Positions 1-9,220 of a DNA stretch of 64,000 nucleotides are shown one piece after another; position 1 is the first letter of the stretch, and every line of letters starts with the position of its first letter. The position numbers were made by a program, and so were the translations under genes. The notes beneath the pieces were generated by a model, which saw only the letters and a list, made by a program, of their open reading frames with translations, did not search any database and was not told where the DNA came from. Source of the stretch: Paucibacter sp. Y2R2-4 (lineage in GTDB: Bacteria > Pseudomonadota > Gammaproteobacteria > Burkholderiales > Burkholderiaceae_C); assembly GCF_025717535.1 (NCBI RefSeq), contig NZ_JAJIRO010000004.1, forward strand, positions 434,001-498,000, given 5' to 3'.

Positions 1-423
1 TCGGGGGCGGGTGATCTGTACGCACCGGGCACGATGCGCACCGAGCACTTGCAGATCAGCATCTCGGGCGCTGGCGCGGCCCGCTTTGACGATTTGGTGT
101 GCGATCGCCTGTCCTTTGGCATCTCGGGCGCCGGTGAAGGTCGCTTCAGCGGCCAGGCCAATGAAATGAACCTGCGCATCTCGGGCAAGGGCCGCTTGCA
201 AGCCGAAAACCTGCAGACCGCCAAAGCCAGCATCAGCATCAGCGGCATCGGCGGCGCCGAGGTCTGGGCCACCGAGATTTTGAAGTTGAGCGTCTCAGGC
301 TTTGGCCAAATTGACTACTGGGGGCATCCGGAAGTCAGCCGCAATCAAAGCGGCATCGCCAAGATCAATGCCCGTGGCGACAAGGCCATCCCCGCTCGCG
401 GCGCGCCTATCGCTCAGCCGTGA
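1..423 (+). CDS. GIN-domain (DUF2807) protein, 3' part only
   Basis: The frame is open from the left edge to a TGA at 421-423, so the gene begins outside the window. The visible 140 residues are a run of short beta-strand repeats spaced about 20 residues apart, each with a Ser-Gly-x-Gly turn (ISISGAG, FGISGAG, LRISGKG, SISISGIG, LSVSGFG). This is the pattern of the putative auto-transporter adhesin head domain, GIN/DUF2807, which folds as a beta-helix and is usually in the periplasm or on the surface. The function of the family is not known. The signal peptide, if present, is outside the window. Hairpins follow the stop codon. Confidence 0.7.
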   Translation, partial: SGAGDLYAPGTMRTEHLQISISGAGAARFDDLVCDRLSFGISGAGEGRFSGQANEMNLRISGKGRLQAENLQTAKASISISGIGGAEVWATEILKLSVSGFGQIDYWGHPEVSRNQSGIAKINARGDKAIPARGAPIAQP

Positions 424-481
424 GCTTGGCGATTTACTGACCCCGGTCAGTTCCATTGCACGCTCGGTTTGCGCCTAGAAA

Positions 482-510
482 AAGCCCGCGCGACAGCGTC
501 GCACGGGCTT
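482..510. terminator. Bidirectional hairpin between convergent genes
   Basis: AAGCCCG at 482-488 pairs with CGGGCTT at 504-510, and GCGAC at 490-494 pairs with GTCGC at 498-502. The loop is AGC. Four or five A residues precede it, giving a U run on the minus strand. It lies between the GIN-domain gene and the PEP-CTERM gene. A smaller hairpin, CTGACC/GGTCAG at 437-450, sits just before it. Confidence 0.6.
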
Positions 511-535
511 CTGCAAGCTGTTCTTGAACCAGCCA

Positions 536-554
536 GCGGGCCGCAAGGGCCCGC
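536..554 (-). terminator. GC-rich hairpin after the PEP-CTERM gene
   Basis: GCGGGCC (536-542) and GGCCCGC (548-554) form a perfect 7-bp stem with a 5-base loop, six bases past the stop codon of the leftward PEP-CTERM gene. It has no U run, so termination here is an inference; it may act together with the hairpin at 482-510. Confidence 0.35.
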
Positions 555-560
555 CAACGA

Positions 561-1253
561 TCAGGCGCGGCGACGCTTGGCCACGGCGGCCAGCAAGCCC
601 AGACCCAGGGCCATCAGCGCATAGCTCTCTGGCTCAGGCACAGCAGTCGTGAAGCTCAGATTGTCCAAAGACACATTGCCGCCAGTCACGCTGAAAGCGT
701 AGATGTCAGCCGCATCGCGCTTGAAGCCCAGAAACTGGCCTTCGTTATAGCTGTCGAACGGGGTGCTGATGCTGTAGTTGAAGCTCTCCAGCAAAGCGCC
801 GTTTTGGCCATAGGCGCTCAAGGTGATGCTGTTGGCAGCGCCTTCAGCACGGTACTGGTTCAAATAGGCGCCAATGCCGTCAACGCCCTGGTTGAAGTCA
901 AAACGCAGGCCTTCGCTGGCGGTCGCCACGAAGTTGCCGCTGCCGGTGGGCGTGTCCACCAGACCATCGATGGGGTTGCCGCGAGCGCCCCACAGGCCGT
1001 TTTCACCCAGGTCACGGTTGTTGGCGCCCAGCTCCGTGCTGAAGCCGGAGGTCAGCAACACCGAGCTGCCGGTCTCCACCAGACCGACTTCGACCGGATC
1101 CGGCAAGAACAGGCCTTCCAGGCTGTTGAAGGTGACACGCTTGGCGGCGGCGAAGCCAGCGTCCGAATCCACCGAAGCTGCCTGGGCAGCGCCTTGAGCC
1201 ATCAGGCCCACCAAAGTTGCGGCCACCAGGGCCAGGGTCTTTTGTTTGAACAT
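561..1253 (-). CDS. PEP-CTERM sorting domain protein
   Basis: This 230-residue exported protein has an N-terminal signal peptide (MFKQKTLALVAATLVGLMAQ, cleaved near AQAA). At the C terminus is a PEP-CTERM tail: VPEPESYALMALGLG, a hydrophobic helix, and the basic end KRRRA. Proteins with this tail are processed by exosortase (EpsH/XrtA type) and are associated with exopolysaccharide and floc formation. The middle region resembles the beta-rich, low-complexity body of many such proteins; no enzyme motif is visible. The start is chosen because GGAG lies 7 bases upstream; a longer frame to 1523 has no such support. No exosortase gene is in the window. A second PEP-CTERM protein lies at 41598-42413. 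Confidence 0.88.
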   Translation of the reverse strand: MFKQKTLALVAATLVGLMAQGAAQAASVDSDAGFAAAKRVTFNSLEGLFLPDPVEVGLVETGSSVLLTSGFSTELGANNRDLGENGLWGARGNPIDGLVDTPTGSGNFVATASEGLRFDFNQGVDGIGAYLNQYRAEGAANSITLSAYGQNGALLESFNYSISTPFDSYNEGQFLGFKRDAADIYAFSVTGGNVSLDNLSFTTAVPEPESYALMALGLGLLAAVAKRRRA

Positions 1254-1296
1254 GGTCTTACTCCAGATTTCGTTGATCTTGGCCGTGTCGATACGA

Positions 1297-1310
1297 GGGT
1301 CAGGTCTTGC
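1297..1310 (-). repeat. Dispersed 14-mer, copy 1 (intergenic)
   Basis: Exact copy of GCAAGACCTGACCC on the minus strand. The other exact copies are at 18720, 46451, 51977, 55924 and 61689. Confidence 0.75.
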
Positions 1311-1325
1311 CTCAAGTCCTGACCC
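1297..1325 (-). terminator. Hairpin built from two near-inverted copies of the 14-mer, behind phoX
   Basis: GGGTCAGG (1297-1304) pairs with CCTGACCC (1318-1325). After one T:T mismatch, CTTG (1306-1309) pairs with CAAG (1313-1316) across a 3-base loop. The left arm is an exact copy of the dispersed 14-mer and the right arm is a one-mismatch partner over the paired bases. It lies just past the phoX stop codon, so a role in termination is likely though there is no clear U run. Inverted uptake-type sequences act as terminators in Neisseria and Pasteurellaceae, which makes the arrangement notable. Confidence 0.55.
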
Positions 1326-1342
1326 CGCGGCCTCGCGGTGAT

Positions 1343-3538
1343 TTAGCTGCCGATGATGCCGCCGTCGTCTTTGGTGATCACGACCACGCTTGAGCGCGGG
1401 CGACCAAAAGGCAAGGAAGTGACGCCATCGGACTCCACGCCCCACTGATTGGCGGGCCACTTGGAGATCTTCTCGGGGTTGGAGGCAGGCGAGCCTTCGC
1501 CCGGGTGCTGCACACCCACCCACATCGTCTTACCGTCCGGGCTCATGGCGATGCCGGTGACTTCGCAACCATTCGGCGAGGTCAGGAAGCGGCGCGCCAT
1601 GCCGGTGTTGGGGTCGGCACAGACCATGCAGTTGGCGCCGAGGTTCTTCCAGTCACCGGACGCATCACCGATCTGGTCGGTCTGCACCCAGAGGCGGCCA
1701 AAGTGGTCGAACCACAGGCCGTCCGGTGCACCGAAGTCGGCGCTGCCGAAGGGGTCGGCCACGATATTGCCCTTGTAGTTATTGGTGGGCTTGGGTGCCT
1801 TGGTGGTCTTGGTGTCACCGGCTTGCAGGAACAAGTTCCAAGTGAAGCTGGTGGCCTTGACGGTGTCGGCATCTTCTTGCCAACGGATGATGTGGCCGTA
1901 GATATTGTCTTCGCGCGGGTTGGCTGCGTCGACCGGCGGGCGGGCCGAACCCGCGGCGGTGGAACCATCCGCCTTGTTGGACGAGGGCGCGTTGGTACCG
2001 CGGCGGTTGTTATTGGTCAGCGTGCAGTAGATCTCGATCTTGTTGAAACCGCCGATGCGTGGGCGAGCACCGGTCCACTCGGGGCGGTCCATCATGGTGG
2101 CGCCCACAGCGTCGGCGGCCATGCGGGTCTTGATCAGGATCTTGGCCAGAACTTCGGCGTCATCAGCGCCGGCGAAATTCGGGTTGTCACGCAAAGCCAG
2201 GCCATCGACACCGATGGTGCCGGGCAACAAAGCAATCCACTGGCCGCTCAGGTCAGCCGCGAACTTGGCAACGTACAAGGTACCGGCATCCAGCAAGTCG
2301 CGATTGGCGGCGCGATTGGTGGAGCTGTACTTGCCGGCGCTGACGAATTTGTAGATGTACTCGTTGCGCTCATCGTCGCCCATATAGACGGCCAGATGGC
2401 CTGCGGCGTCGACCACGTATTGGGCGCTCTCGTGCTTGATGCGGCCCAGGGCGGTGCGCTTGACCGGCACGCTCTTCGGATCGTAGGGGTCCACTTCCAC
2501 CACCCAACCGAACAGATTCGACTCGTTCGGGTTGACGGCCAAGTCGAAGCGCGGGTCTTGGGTATGCCACTTGTAGTCGAAACCGGCAGCCGTAAAGCCA
2601 TAGCGGTTGAAGAGCTTGCCGGCTTCGCCCGAAGTTGCAGAAGGCAGAGCAGCAGTCGAACCAAAGTTGCCGTTGAAGTTTTCTTCGCAGGTCAGGTAAG
2701 TGCCCCAAGGCGTCACACCATTGGCGCAGTTATTGATGGTGCCGTAAGCGGTGAACCCATCAGTTTGCTTGCCGGTGGGGAAGCTGCCGTTCTCGGTGAT
2801 GGTGTATTCATTGGCCTTCATCAAGGCATGGCCGGCGGCCGGGCCGGAGATGCGGGTCTTGGTGTTGGCGGTCAGGCGGCGGCCATAGGGCGAAGTCTTG
2901 ACCACGGCCCATTTGCCATTGCGGCGGCGGGCTTCGAGGATGGACACGCCATGGGCGGCCTGCGACTTGCGCACCGAAGCGATCGAAGCGCCGGCCACGC
3001 CAGAAGGCGTCAGGATTTCTTCGTGCGTGTACTCGTTGTTGATGGCCAGAATGCCGCGGTCCGAGGTCGGCTTGCCGTCAGCGCCGGTGAAAGGGAAGAA
3101 GGCCATGCCGTCGTTGTGGGCGCCAAACTGCTTGGCCTGCTCAGCGGCGGTGTTGCTGGCGTCGGAAGCGAAAGGCACGCCACCGGGCATGATCGCGTCG
3201 CCCCAAGCCACGAAGAGCTCGGCGGTGTAGCCGGTCGGCACGGTGATCTTGTCGGCCACGGCGGAAGCTGCGGGCGCCGTGGCGATGGACACGCTGGCCG
3301 GCACGCTTTCAAAACCGATGCCTGGGAAGCCCAGGCCTGCAGGCACCGGTGCTGCTTGCACGGTACCGACCAGACCCGACAGGGTCAGACCACCGGCGGC
3401 CGCCAGAGCGGTGGAGCCGACCGAACCCTTGATGAAGGTGCGGCGGCTCGCGTCGATGCCGTCAATGATGTCGTAAATGGATGCGTTGCCGGACGGGTTG
3501 ATCGTCTCGTCATTGCGGGGATGTTTGATGCCCTTCAT
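1343..3538 (-). CDS. phoX: Alkaline phosphatase PhoX (DUF839)
   Basis: This 731-residue protein matches the PhoX/DUF839 family, calcium- and iron-dependent periplasmic phosphomonoesterases that release phosphate from organic phosphate. A twin-arginine signal is visible at about residues 31-37 (SRRTFIKG followed by an Ala/Gly-rich hydrophobic stretch ending VQAAP), consistent with folded export by Tat. Recognisable family segments include GILAINNEYTHEE, WGTYLTCEENFNG, GRIKHESAQYVV, and near the C terminus FGAPDGLWFDHFGRLWVQTD. The start at 3538 is chosen because AGGAG (3545-3549 on the minus strand) is 6 bases upstream; the frame extends to 3700 without support. It is transcribed away from recQ. 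I found no convincing tandem PhoB box upstream. Confidence 0.92.
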   Translation of the reverse strand: MKGIKHPRNDETINPSGNASIYDIIDGIDASRRTFIKGSVGSTALAAAGGLTLSGLVGTVQAAPVPAGLGFPGIGFESVPASVSIATAPAASAVADKITVPTGYTAELFVAWGDAIMPGGVPFASDASNTAAEQAKQFGAHNDGMAFFPFTGADGKPTSDRGILAINNEYTHEEILTPSGVAGASIASVRKSQAAHGVSILEARRRNGKWAVVKTSPYGRRLTANTKTRISGPAAGHALMKANEYTITENGSFPTGKQTDGFTAYGTINNCANGVTPWGTYLTCEENFNGNFGSTAALPSATSGEAGKLFNRYGFTAAGFDYKWHTQDPRFDLAVNPNESNLFGWVVEVDPYDPKSVPVKRTALGRIKHESAQYVVDAAGHLAVYMGDDERNEYIYKFVSAGKYSSTNRAANRDLLDAGTLYVAKFAADLSGQWIALLPGTIGVDGLALRDNPNFAGADDAEVLAKILIKTRMAADAVGATMMDRPEWTGARPRIGGFNKIEIYCTLTNNNRRGTNAPSSNKADGSTAAGSARPPVDAANPREDNIYGHIIRWQEDADTVKATSFTWNLFLQAGDTKTTKAPKPTNNYKGNIVADPFGSADFGAPDGLWFDHFGRLWVQTDQIGDASGDWKNLGANCMVCADPNTGMARRFLTSPNGCEVTGIAMSPDGKTMWVGVQHPGEGSPASNPEKISKWPANQWGVESDGVTSLPFGRPRSSVVVITKDDGGIIGS

Positions 3539-3830
3539 GCCTGACTCCTGAGTGTTTGAGGGGATGTGCCTGAGAATTTGTGGCCGCTTGACGACCGCAA
3601 TTCGCAATTTGCCCAGCCCCAAAGTCGGAGACGTGACATCGAAATTAATAGAACATGAACAAGCTGGCCTCGCCGCGCGATATGACTTGCAAGGGAGCAA
3701 TTGACATCGAATCCCTGGTCCGAAAGGCGCATGACCCAGCCAGCCTCAGAGGCCCTGATGCGAAAGCAAGGGCGAGCAGAAAGAACGCCTGACGCAGACC
3801 GGGTACGATTGCGCGCCCTTTCCCATCCGC
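3539..3830. other. Divergent intergenic region, phoX/recQ
   Basis: This 292-base spacer must hold promoters for both phoX (left) and recQ (right). The only repeat I see is a 10-bp direct repeat, TGACATCGAA, at 3634-3643 and 3702-3711. On the minus strand it reads TTCGATGTCA, which contains one PhoB half-site (TGTCA), but the two copies are 68 bases apart rather than in a phased tandem. No short gene is convincing here. Confidence 0.4.
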
Positions 3831-5699
3831 ATGAGCTCTCATCCCGCCGTCCCCATCCAGATCCTGCAAGAGGTGTTCGGCTACCCCGCGTTCCGCGGTG
3901 CCCAAGCCGACATCGTTGACCATGTGGTGGCCGCTGGCGACGCTCTGGTGCTGATGCCCACCGGCGGCGGCAAGAGCCTCTGCTACCAGATCCCCGCGAT
4001 TGCCCGCCACCGCACCGGCCAGGGCGTGACCGTGGTGGTCAGCCCCTTGATCGCGCTGATGCACGACCAGGTCGGCGCGCTGGAAGAAGCCGGCGTGCAT
4101 GCCGCCTTTTTGAACTCCACGCTGAGCAGCGATCAGGCCAGCCATGTGGAGCGCGAGATGATGGGCGGCCGCCTGGTGATGCTTTACGCCGCGCCCGAGC
4201 GCATCACCAACCCGCGCTTTCTGGCCCAGTTGGACTCGCTGTATGAACGCGGCTTGTTGAGCCTATTCGCCATCGACGAAGCGCATTGCGTCAGCCAATG
4301 GGGGCATGATTTCCGCAGCGAATACCTGGCCCTGTCGCTGCTGCACGAGCGCTACCCCGAGGTGCCGCGCATCGCGCTCACCGCCACCGCCGATGAGCTG
4401 ACCCGCGCCGACATCATCGAGCGCCTGCGCCTGGAAGAAGCGCGCATTTTCATCAGCAGCTTTGACCGGCCCAACATCCGCTACGCCATTGTCGAAAAAG
4501 ACAAGCCGCGCGAGCAGCTCTTGCGCTTCATTCAAGACGAGCATGCCGACGACGCCGGCGTCGTCTATTGCCAGAGCCGCAAAAAGGTTGAAGAAACCGC
4601 CGCCTGGCTGGAGGCCGAGGGCATCAAAGCCCTGCCCTATCACGCCGGCCTGGACGCCGCCGTGCGCCAGCGCCACCAAGACCGCTTCTTGCGCGAAGAC
4701 AGCATCGTGATGGTGGCCACCATTGCCTTCGGCATGGGCATCGACAAACCCGATGTGCGCTTCGTCGCCCACTTGGACCTGCCCAAAAACATCGAGAGCT
4801 ACTACCAAGAAACCGGCCGTGCCGGCCGCGACGGTGCAGCGGCCGACGCCTGGATGACTTACGGCCTGGCCGATGTGGTGAACCAACGCCGCATGATCGA
4901 CGAAAGCCCGGCCGGCGAAGAGTTCAAGAAAGGCCAGCGCGGCAAGCTCGATGCGCTCTTGGCTCTGGCCGAAGCGACCGACTGCCGGCGCGTGCGGCTG
5001 CTCAGTTACTTCGGCGAAATGAGCACCGCATGTGGGAACTGTGACAACTGCCTGGTGCCCCCGGCGACCTGGGACGGCACCGATGCCGCGCGCAAGCTAC
5101 TCAGCTGCATCTACCGCTTTCATCAAAACGGCGGCCAGCGTTTTGGCGCCGGCCATTTGATCGATGTGCTGCGCGGCAAGGTCACTGACAAGGTCACGCA
5201 ATACGGTCACCAAACGCTCAGCACCTGGGCCATCGGTGCTGACCTGCCGGAGACGCAATGGCGCGCGGTGCTGCGGCAGCTGATCGCGCTCGGCCATGTC
5301 TTCACTGAGGGCGAGTACCAAACCCTGGCCTTGGCGGACAGCGCCCGCTCGGTGCTGAAGGGCGAAGTGCAACTGCTGCTGCGCGTGCCCAGCGTGGCGC
5401 CCAAGAAGGGCAAGCTCTCGCGTGGCGGCAGCAAGCCCGGCGGCTCGGGCCGCAGTACGGCGCCGGTGGATCTGGACGAGGCCGCTCAGGCCCGCTTCGA
5501 GCAACTCAAGGCCTGGCGCGCTGAGGTCGCCAAGGAGCATGGCCTGCCGGCCTATGTGATCTTCCAGAACGTGACGCTGGCCGAAATGGCCCGCCAACAG
5601 CCGCAGTCCCTCGATGAACTGGGCCAGATCAGCGGCGTGGGGGCCAAGAAGCTGGAAGCCTATGGCGCGGAGATCCTGCGCGTCTTGGATGACGCTTAG
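3831..5699 (+). CDS. recQ: ATP-dependent DNA helicase RecQ
   Basis: This 622-residue protein has the standard RecQ layout. The DExH ATPase carries Walker A MPTGGGKS (about 42-49) and [14 protein letters not shown] (from about 149). A second helicase lobe ends in the arginine-finger region [12 protein letters not shown]. Next come the zinc-binding cysteines of the RQC region ([12 protein letters not shown] and CGNCDNC) and a C-terminal HRDC domain (from about 550, ending [19 protein letters not shown]). RecQ is a 3'-5' helicase used in recombination and replication-fork repair. The stop codon (TAG, 5697-5699) overlaps the stop codon of the convergent DUF1501 gene (5696-5698 on the other strand). 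Confidence 0.97.
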   Translation: MSSHPAVPIQILQEVFGYPAFRGAQADIVDHVVAAGDALVLMPTGGGKSLCYQIPAIARHRTGQGVTVVVSPLIALMHDQVGALEEAGVHAAFLNSTLSSDQASHVEREMMGGRLVMLYAAPERITNPRFLAQLDSLYERGLLSLFAIDEAHCVSQWGHDFRSEYLALSLLHERYPEVPRIALTATADELTRADIIERLRLEEARIFISSFDRPNIRYAIVEKDKPREQLLRFIQDEHADDAGVVYCQSRKKVEETAAWLEAEGIKALPYHAGLDAAVRQRHQDRFLREDSIVMVATIAFGMGIDKPDVRFVAHLDLPKNIESYYQETGRAGRDGAAADAWMTYGLADVVNQRRMIDESPAGEEFKKGQRGKLDALLALAEATDCRRVRLLSYFGEMSTACGNCDNCLVPPATWDGTDAARKLLSCIYRFHQNGGQRFGAGHLIDVLRGKVTDKVTQYGHQTLSTWAIGADLPETQWRAVLRQLIALGHVFTEGEYQTLALADSARSVLKGEVQLLLRVPSVAPKKGKLSRGGSKPGGSGRSTAPVDLDEAAQARFEQLKAWRAEVAKEHGLPAYVIFQNVTLAEMARQQPQSLDELGQISGVGAKKLEAYGAEILRVLDDA

Positions 5700-7237
5700 G
5701 CCATAAAGCCCAGGTCCCGCTTGCTGGCATCAAAGTTCTTCAGATTCGGGAAGATGTCGGCCAGCTGACCCTCGCTGACGCCCATCCAGCGACCCAGCGT
5801 GGCGCCGAGTTGCTCCACCGAAGTCTCGGGCAGCAGGCTGCCGTTGCCGAGCTGATTCGGGCTGCTGTCGAAGTCATTGTTCTTGCTGTTCTTCACCCCG
5901 ACGACCGGGAAGTTGCCATAGAACTCGCGGCCCTTGACGGCGCCACCCATGACGAAGTGATGGCTACCCCAACCGTGGTCGGTGCCATCGCCATTGCTGG
6001 TGAAGGTGCGGCCAAAGTCACTGGCGGTGAAGGTGGTGACGTTGTTGCGCAAGCCCATGGCGCTCAAGGTGTTGTCAAAGTAAGCCAAGGCATGCGAAAG
6101 CTTGGCCATCAGGTCGGCCTGGGCGCGGTTCTGCCCGTCATGGGTGTCAAAGCCGCCCATGCTGACAAAGAAGACTTGCCGCCCGGCGCCCAGCGCGCTG
6201 CGCGCGCCCATGGTGCGCGCCACCACTTGCAGCTGCTGCGCCAGGTTGTTGTTTGATTTGCCGCCGGTCAGCGGGTTGTCGTACTGCAAGAGCGGATCGG
6301 CCGCGCCATTGGCCAGGCCCGGCGTGCCGTAAGGCGCGACGTTGACGGCCGGCATCGCGCTGGCGATCAAGGCTTCGGCGGTCAAAGAGCGGCTCACCAC
6401 GGCCGCATGGTCACGGCCGATCACATCGCTATTGCGGCCGCCGCGCATCACATTGCGCATGCGGTCGAAGGCGGTGGTGGAGCCGAACAAGCTGGTGTCC
6501 GTTCCGCCAATGCGGATCGCGCCGCGCGTGCTGATCTGGTACTGCAAGGCCTGCTGGCCGCTCAAAAACACCGCATTGCCGCCGGCCGAAATGGCGCTGA
6601 AGATGGGCTGGGTATTGCCCGCCATCAGCAGGTCGGCAAAGCGACCGCCCCAACCGACGGTGGCGCCTTCCGGCGTCAAGGACTGCCAGGTGGACTGCTG
6701 GTCGTTGTGCGAATACAGACCGGCCGGCCGGGCGAAGCTGGCGATCTTCAGGTCGGCCTTGGTGCTGGGGCGCACCAGCGGGCCGATATTGGGCAGTACG
6801 GCCAAGCGGCCGGCGGCGAAGAGATCGCGCACTCCGGTCATGCACGGGTGCAGGCCGAAAGTGCGGCCCTGGTTGCTGATCGGGCTGATGGGCAGCACGC
6901 CGCCCAGGCGCTCGGGCGAGCCTGCTCCGGCCCCCATCTGCGGAGCCGTGCCCGGCGCCAGCAAGGCGATCGACTCGGGCGCCTGATTGCGCACCTGGCT
7001 GTAGGCCGACCAAGAGGCAGCATCGGTGGGCAGCACCATATTGAAGGCGTCATTGCCACCAAACAAAAAGACGCAGACCAGGGCCTTGTAGTCCCCGGTG
7101 GTTTGCGCGTTAGCACTGCCGAGCGCGGCCAGATTCAGGGCCATAGGCGCGGCCGCGCCCAGGCCGGCAAAGCCCGCGGCCTGTCGCAAGAAAGCACGCC
7201 GCGAAGCCGGGGAATTGAAAACGTTCTTTGTGCTCAT
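5696..7237 (-). CDS. DUF1501 family Tat-exported protein
   Basis: This 513-residue protein belongs to the DUF1501 family, distantly related to the sulfatase/alkaline phosphatase fold; its substrate is unknown. A twin-arginine signal is present ([20 protein letters not shown], cleaved near ANAQ). Family motifs include [18 protein letters not shown] near the N terminus, [14 protein letters not shown] in the middle and [11 protein letters not shown] followed by [13 protein letters not shown] toward the end. It begins 10 bases after the stop codon of the DUF1800 gene, so the two are almost certainly one transcript. This pairing recurs in many bacteria, but its job is not established. The start at 7237 fits the Tat signal; the frame runs on to 7348 inside the upstream gene. 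Confidence 0.9.
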   Translation of the reverse strand: MSTKNVFNSPASRRAFLRQAAGFAGLGAAAPMALNLAALGSANAQTTGDYKALVCVFLFGGNDAFNMVLPTDAASWSAYSQVRNQAPESIALLAPGTAPQMGAGAGSPERLGGVLPISPISNQGRTFGLHPCMTGVRDLFAAGRLAVLPNIGPLVRPSTKADLKIASFARPAGLYSHNDQQSTWQSLTPEGATVGWGGRFADLLMAGNTQPIFSAISAGGNAVFLSGQQALQYQISTRGAIRIGGTDTSLFGSTTAFDRMRNVMRGGRNSDVIGRDHAAVVSRSLTAEALIASAMPAVNVAPYGTPGLANGAADPLLQYDNPLTGGKSNNNLAQQLQVVARTMGARSALGAGRQVFFVSMGGFDTHDGQNRAQADLMAKLSHALAYFDNTLSAMGLRNNVTTFTASDFGRTFTSNGDGTDHGWGSHHFVMGGAVKGREFYGNFPVVGVKNSKNNDFDSSPNQLGNGSLLPETSVEQLGATLGRWMGVSEGQLADIFPNLKNFDASKRDLGFMA

Positions 7238-7247
7238 GGCGCAGCCC

Positions 7248-9047
7248 TCACTTTTGAACCAGGTATTCCGGCGACACCAGCGCCAGATAGACGGCCAGCT
7301 TGGCGCGATTGCGCGTCTGGTCATCGACGGTTTTCTGATTGCTGGCATCGGCCTTCAGCGCATCCAGCTTGACCGATTCCACCGCTGCCACCATCTCGCC
7401 CTTCAGCGCCGCATTGGCGCGCGCGCCCAGCAATTGCTTGCAGACCTGTTCGACCAAGTCGGCCGGCTTGGGCGCCAGCGCCAGCAGCGCCGTCAGGTCA
7501 AACTGCACATCGTTGCGGGTCGCCTTGTAGTCCAGGCCGCGCTGGCCAAAGCCGCTGGCCACGCCGTTTTTGATGTAATTGGCATAGCCGGCCACCGAGG
7601 TCTCATGCACCAGCTGCAGCTCGGGCATGGTCAGCTTGGCCGCGCCGGTCTCGCTACCCGGCAACACAAAGCCGGGCCGGTAAAAATTGAACACCGAGGG
7701 CGAACGCATCGGTGATTGACCCAGTTGGCTGCTCGGGTCATCGGTGCTGCCGATCAGCCAGGCGCCGCTGTCGCTGCTGGCGCCGAGGGCGCGCAGCGCG
7801 CCGGTCAAGCGCAGCACCGGCTCTTGCAGCTTGCCGTAGCTGGGCTGGCCCGCCAGCGCTGCATCGCGCGCCTCGGCGTCCAGCAGAATCGCCTTCACCA
7901 TGGCCTTCATATCACCAGCGCCAAAGGCCTTGCTGACCCGCGCCACATAAGCCGGGCTGGGGTTGCTAGTGACCAGGCGCTGAATCATCTGGCGGCCGAT
8001 AAAGGGCCCCACATTGGCATGCGTGGCCAGAGTGTCCAGGCCCAGTTTCAGGCTGGCGGCCGGGTCGGCCTTGTCTTGCGCGGGCAGCACCTTGCCGAGG
8101 AAGCGCTTCTCGCTGATCGAGTGGAACTGGCTGTAGCCCTGCATGGGTTTGATCAGCCGGTCGGCCGCGCAGTAGTCCGGGCACCAACCCCAGAAACGGC
8201 CATCGGCGGTGTCGGCACCATCCCAGCTGAAGCCGGTGAAGACCTTGGCCATGCCGGCGATGTCTTCGCCGGTATAAGTCGGCTTGGTCACACCGCCCTC
8301 CAGCTTGGGGCTGCCATCGGCGTTCAGCTCGATCAGGCCGATGGAGAAAAGCTGCATCACCTCGCGGGCGAAGTTTTCATCAGGAACGCGGCCGGTCTTG
8401 GCGTCTTCCTTTTGGTTCTTCAGGTGCGAGAGATACAAGCCCATGGCCGGATGCCGGGCCACCTGCTCCAGCAAGTCGCGGTAGTTGCCAAAAGCATGGG
8501 CCGACAGCACATCCATGTACGAAGCCACGCTGCGCGGCTGATTGGCCACATTGTCTTGGGCCATCGAGATCACCATGATCTGCGAGAGCGCATAGGCCAC
8601 CCGCTGGCGCAGTTGGTCCTCGCCGGTGATGGCGACTTTGTAAAAGGAGTCCAGCACCTCGCGGGTGCCGGCCGAGTTGGCGGGTGCGGCCGCCTTGATG
8701 GCGGCGTCGGCGGCGTCCCAGTTGAGGCGGTGCGCGCTGGCCGGCTTGGCCAGCTGCTCATCCAGCCAGGGCTCATAACCCTTGTCCATGACGGCAGCAA
8801 TGCTCGCCTCGGTGGGGCCGAAGCTGGCTTGCATCAGGAAACGCATGGCCTCGTCGCGGCTGCTGGGCTTGGCGATCACCGGCGGCGCGGGGGTGCTGGG
8901 CGTGCTTGGGGTAGACGGCGTCGCGCTAGCCGTGTCGCCGCCCCCGCCTCCTCCTCCGCAACCGATCAAGGCTGCGCCCAGCAAGCCGGCCAAGGCCAGC
9001 CCGCGCAGGCGTCGGCCGGGGTCGTCGAGGTTTAAGTTGTGCCGCAT
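7248..9047 (-). CDS. DUF1800 family lipoprotein
   Basis: This 599-residue protein belongs to DUF1800, usually found beside DUF1501 as here. The N terminus is a lipoprotein signal ending in LIGC. The Cys is followed directly by seven glycines and a Ser/Thr/Pro linker (TPSTPSTPSTPAPP), a flexible tether to the outer membrane. Family segments include EAMRFLMQASFGPTEASI, RQRVAYALSQIMVIS, NFAREVMQLFSIGL, and MRSPSVFNFYRPGF near the C terminus. GGAG lies 8 bases upstream of the ATG. No catalytic residues are established for the family. Downstream is the DUF1501 gene (10-base gap), and upstream is a lipoprotein with an HExxH motif. A shared extracytoplasmic role is an inference. Confidence 0.9.
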   Translation of the reverse strand: MRHNLNLDDPGRRLRGLALAGLLGAALIGCGGGGGGGDTASATPSTPSTPSTPAPPVIAKPSSRDEAMRFLMQASFGPTEASIAAVMDKGYEPWLDEQLAKPASAHRLNWDAADAAIKAAAPANSAGTREVLDSFYKVAITGEDQLRQRVAYALSQIMVISMAQDNVANQPRSVASYMDVLSAHAFGNYRDLLEQVARHPAMGLYLSHLKNQKEDAKTGRVPDENFAREVMQLFSIGLIELNADGSPKLEGGVTKPTYTGEDIAGMAKVFTGFSWDGADTADGRFWGWCPDYCAADRLIKPMQGYSQFHSISEKRFLGKVLPAQDKADPAASLKLGLDTLATHANVGPFIGRQMIQRLVTSNPSPAYVARVSKAFGAGDMKAMVKAILLDAEARDAALAGQPSYGKLQEPVLRLTGALRALGASSDSGAWLIGSTDDPSSQLGQSPMRSPSVFNFYRPGFVLPGSETGAAKLTMPELQLVHETSVAGYANYIKNGVASGFGQRGLDYKATRNDVQFDLTALLALAPKPADLVEQVCKQLLGARANAALKGEMVAAVESVKLDALKADASNQKTVDDQTRNRAKLAVYLALVSPEYLVQK

Positions 9048-9136
9048 ACCACTCGCTCCAAACTGCAGCGCAAGCGGGGAGCGAGCGCCATGGGCGGCAC
9101 TCTACTCAGCGATCGCGGCGCAGCCGGCGAGCGCGG

Positions 9137-9191
9137 GGCAACAGTTGTAAGCGACTGTTGCCACAGGGGCGGGCACGCAGACGCCCGCCCC
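9137..9191 (-). terminator. Two tandem perfect 9-bp hairpins
   Basis: GGCAACAGT (9137-9145) pairs with ACTGTTGCC (9154-9162), and GGGGCGGGC (9166-9174) pairs with GCCCGCCCC (9183-9191). Both have 8-base loops. They lie in the 173-base gap between the HExxH lipoprotein and the DUF1800 gene. Neither has a strong U run, so they may stop transcription, or protect or attenuate a polycistronic transcript. Confidence 0.5.
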
Positions 9192-9220
9192 TTGAGCGTG
9201 AAAAACTACCGGCCCGAGCT

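Noticed and set aside
1505-3544. Rightward 679-codon frame over phoX
   Set aside because: It is the complement of a clearly recognised PhoX gene. Its protein is low-complexity Gly/Ala/Arg/His sequence with no domain, typical of antisense frames in GC-rich DNA.
3601-3711. PhoB box before phoX
   Set aside because: Only isolated TGTCA half-sites, 68 bases apart, are present; a PhoB box needs phased tandem halves.
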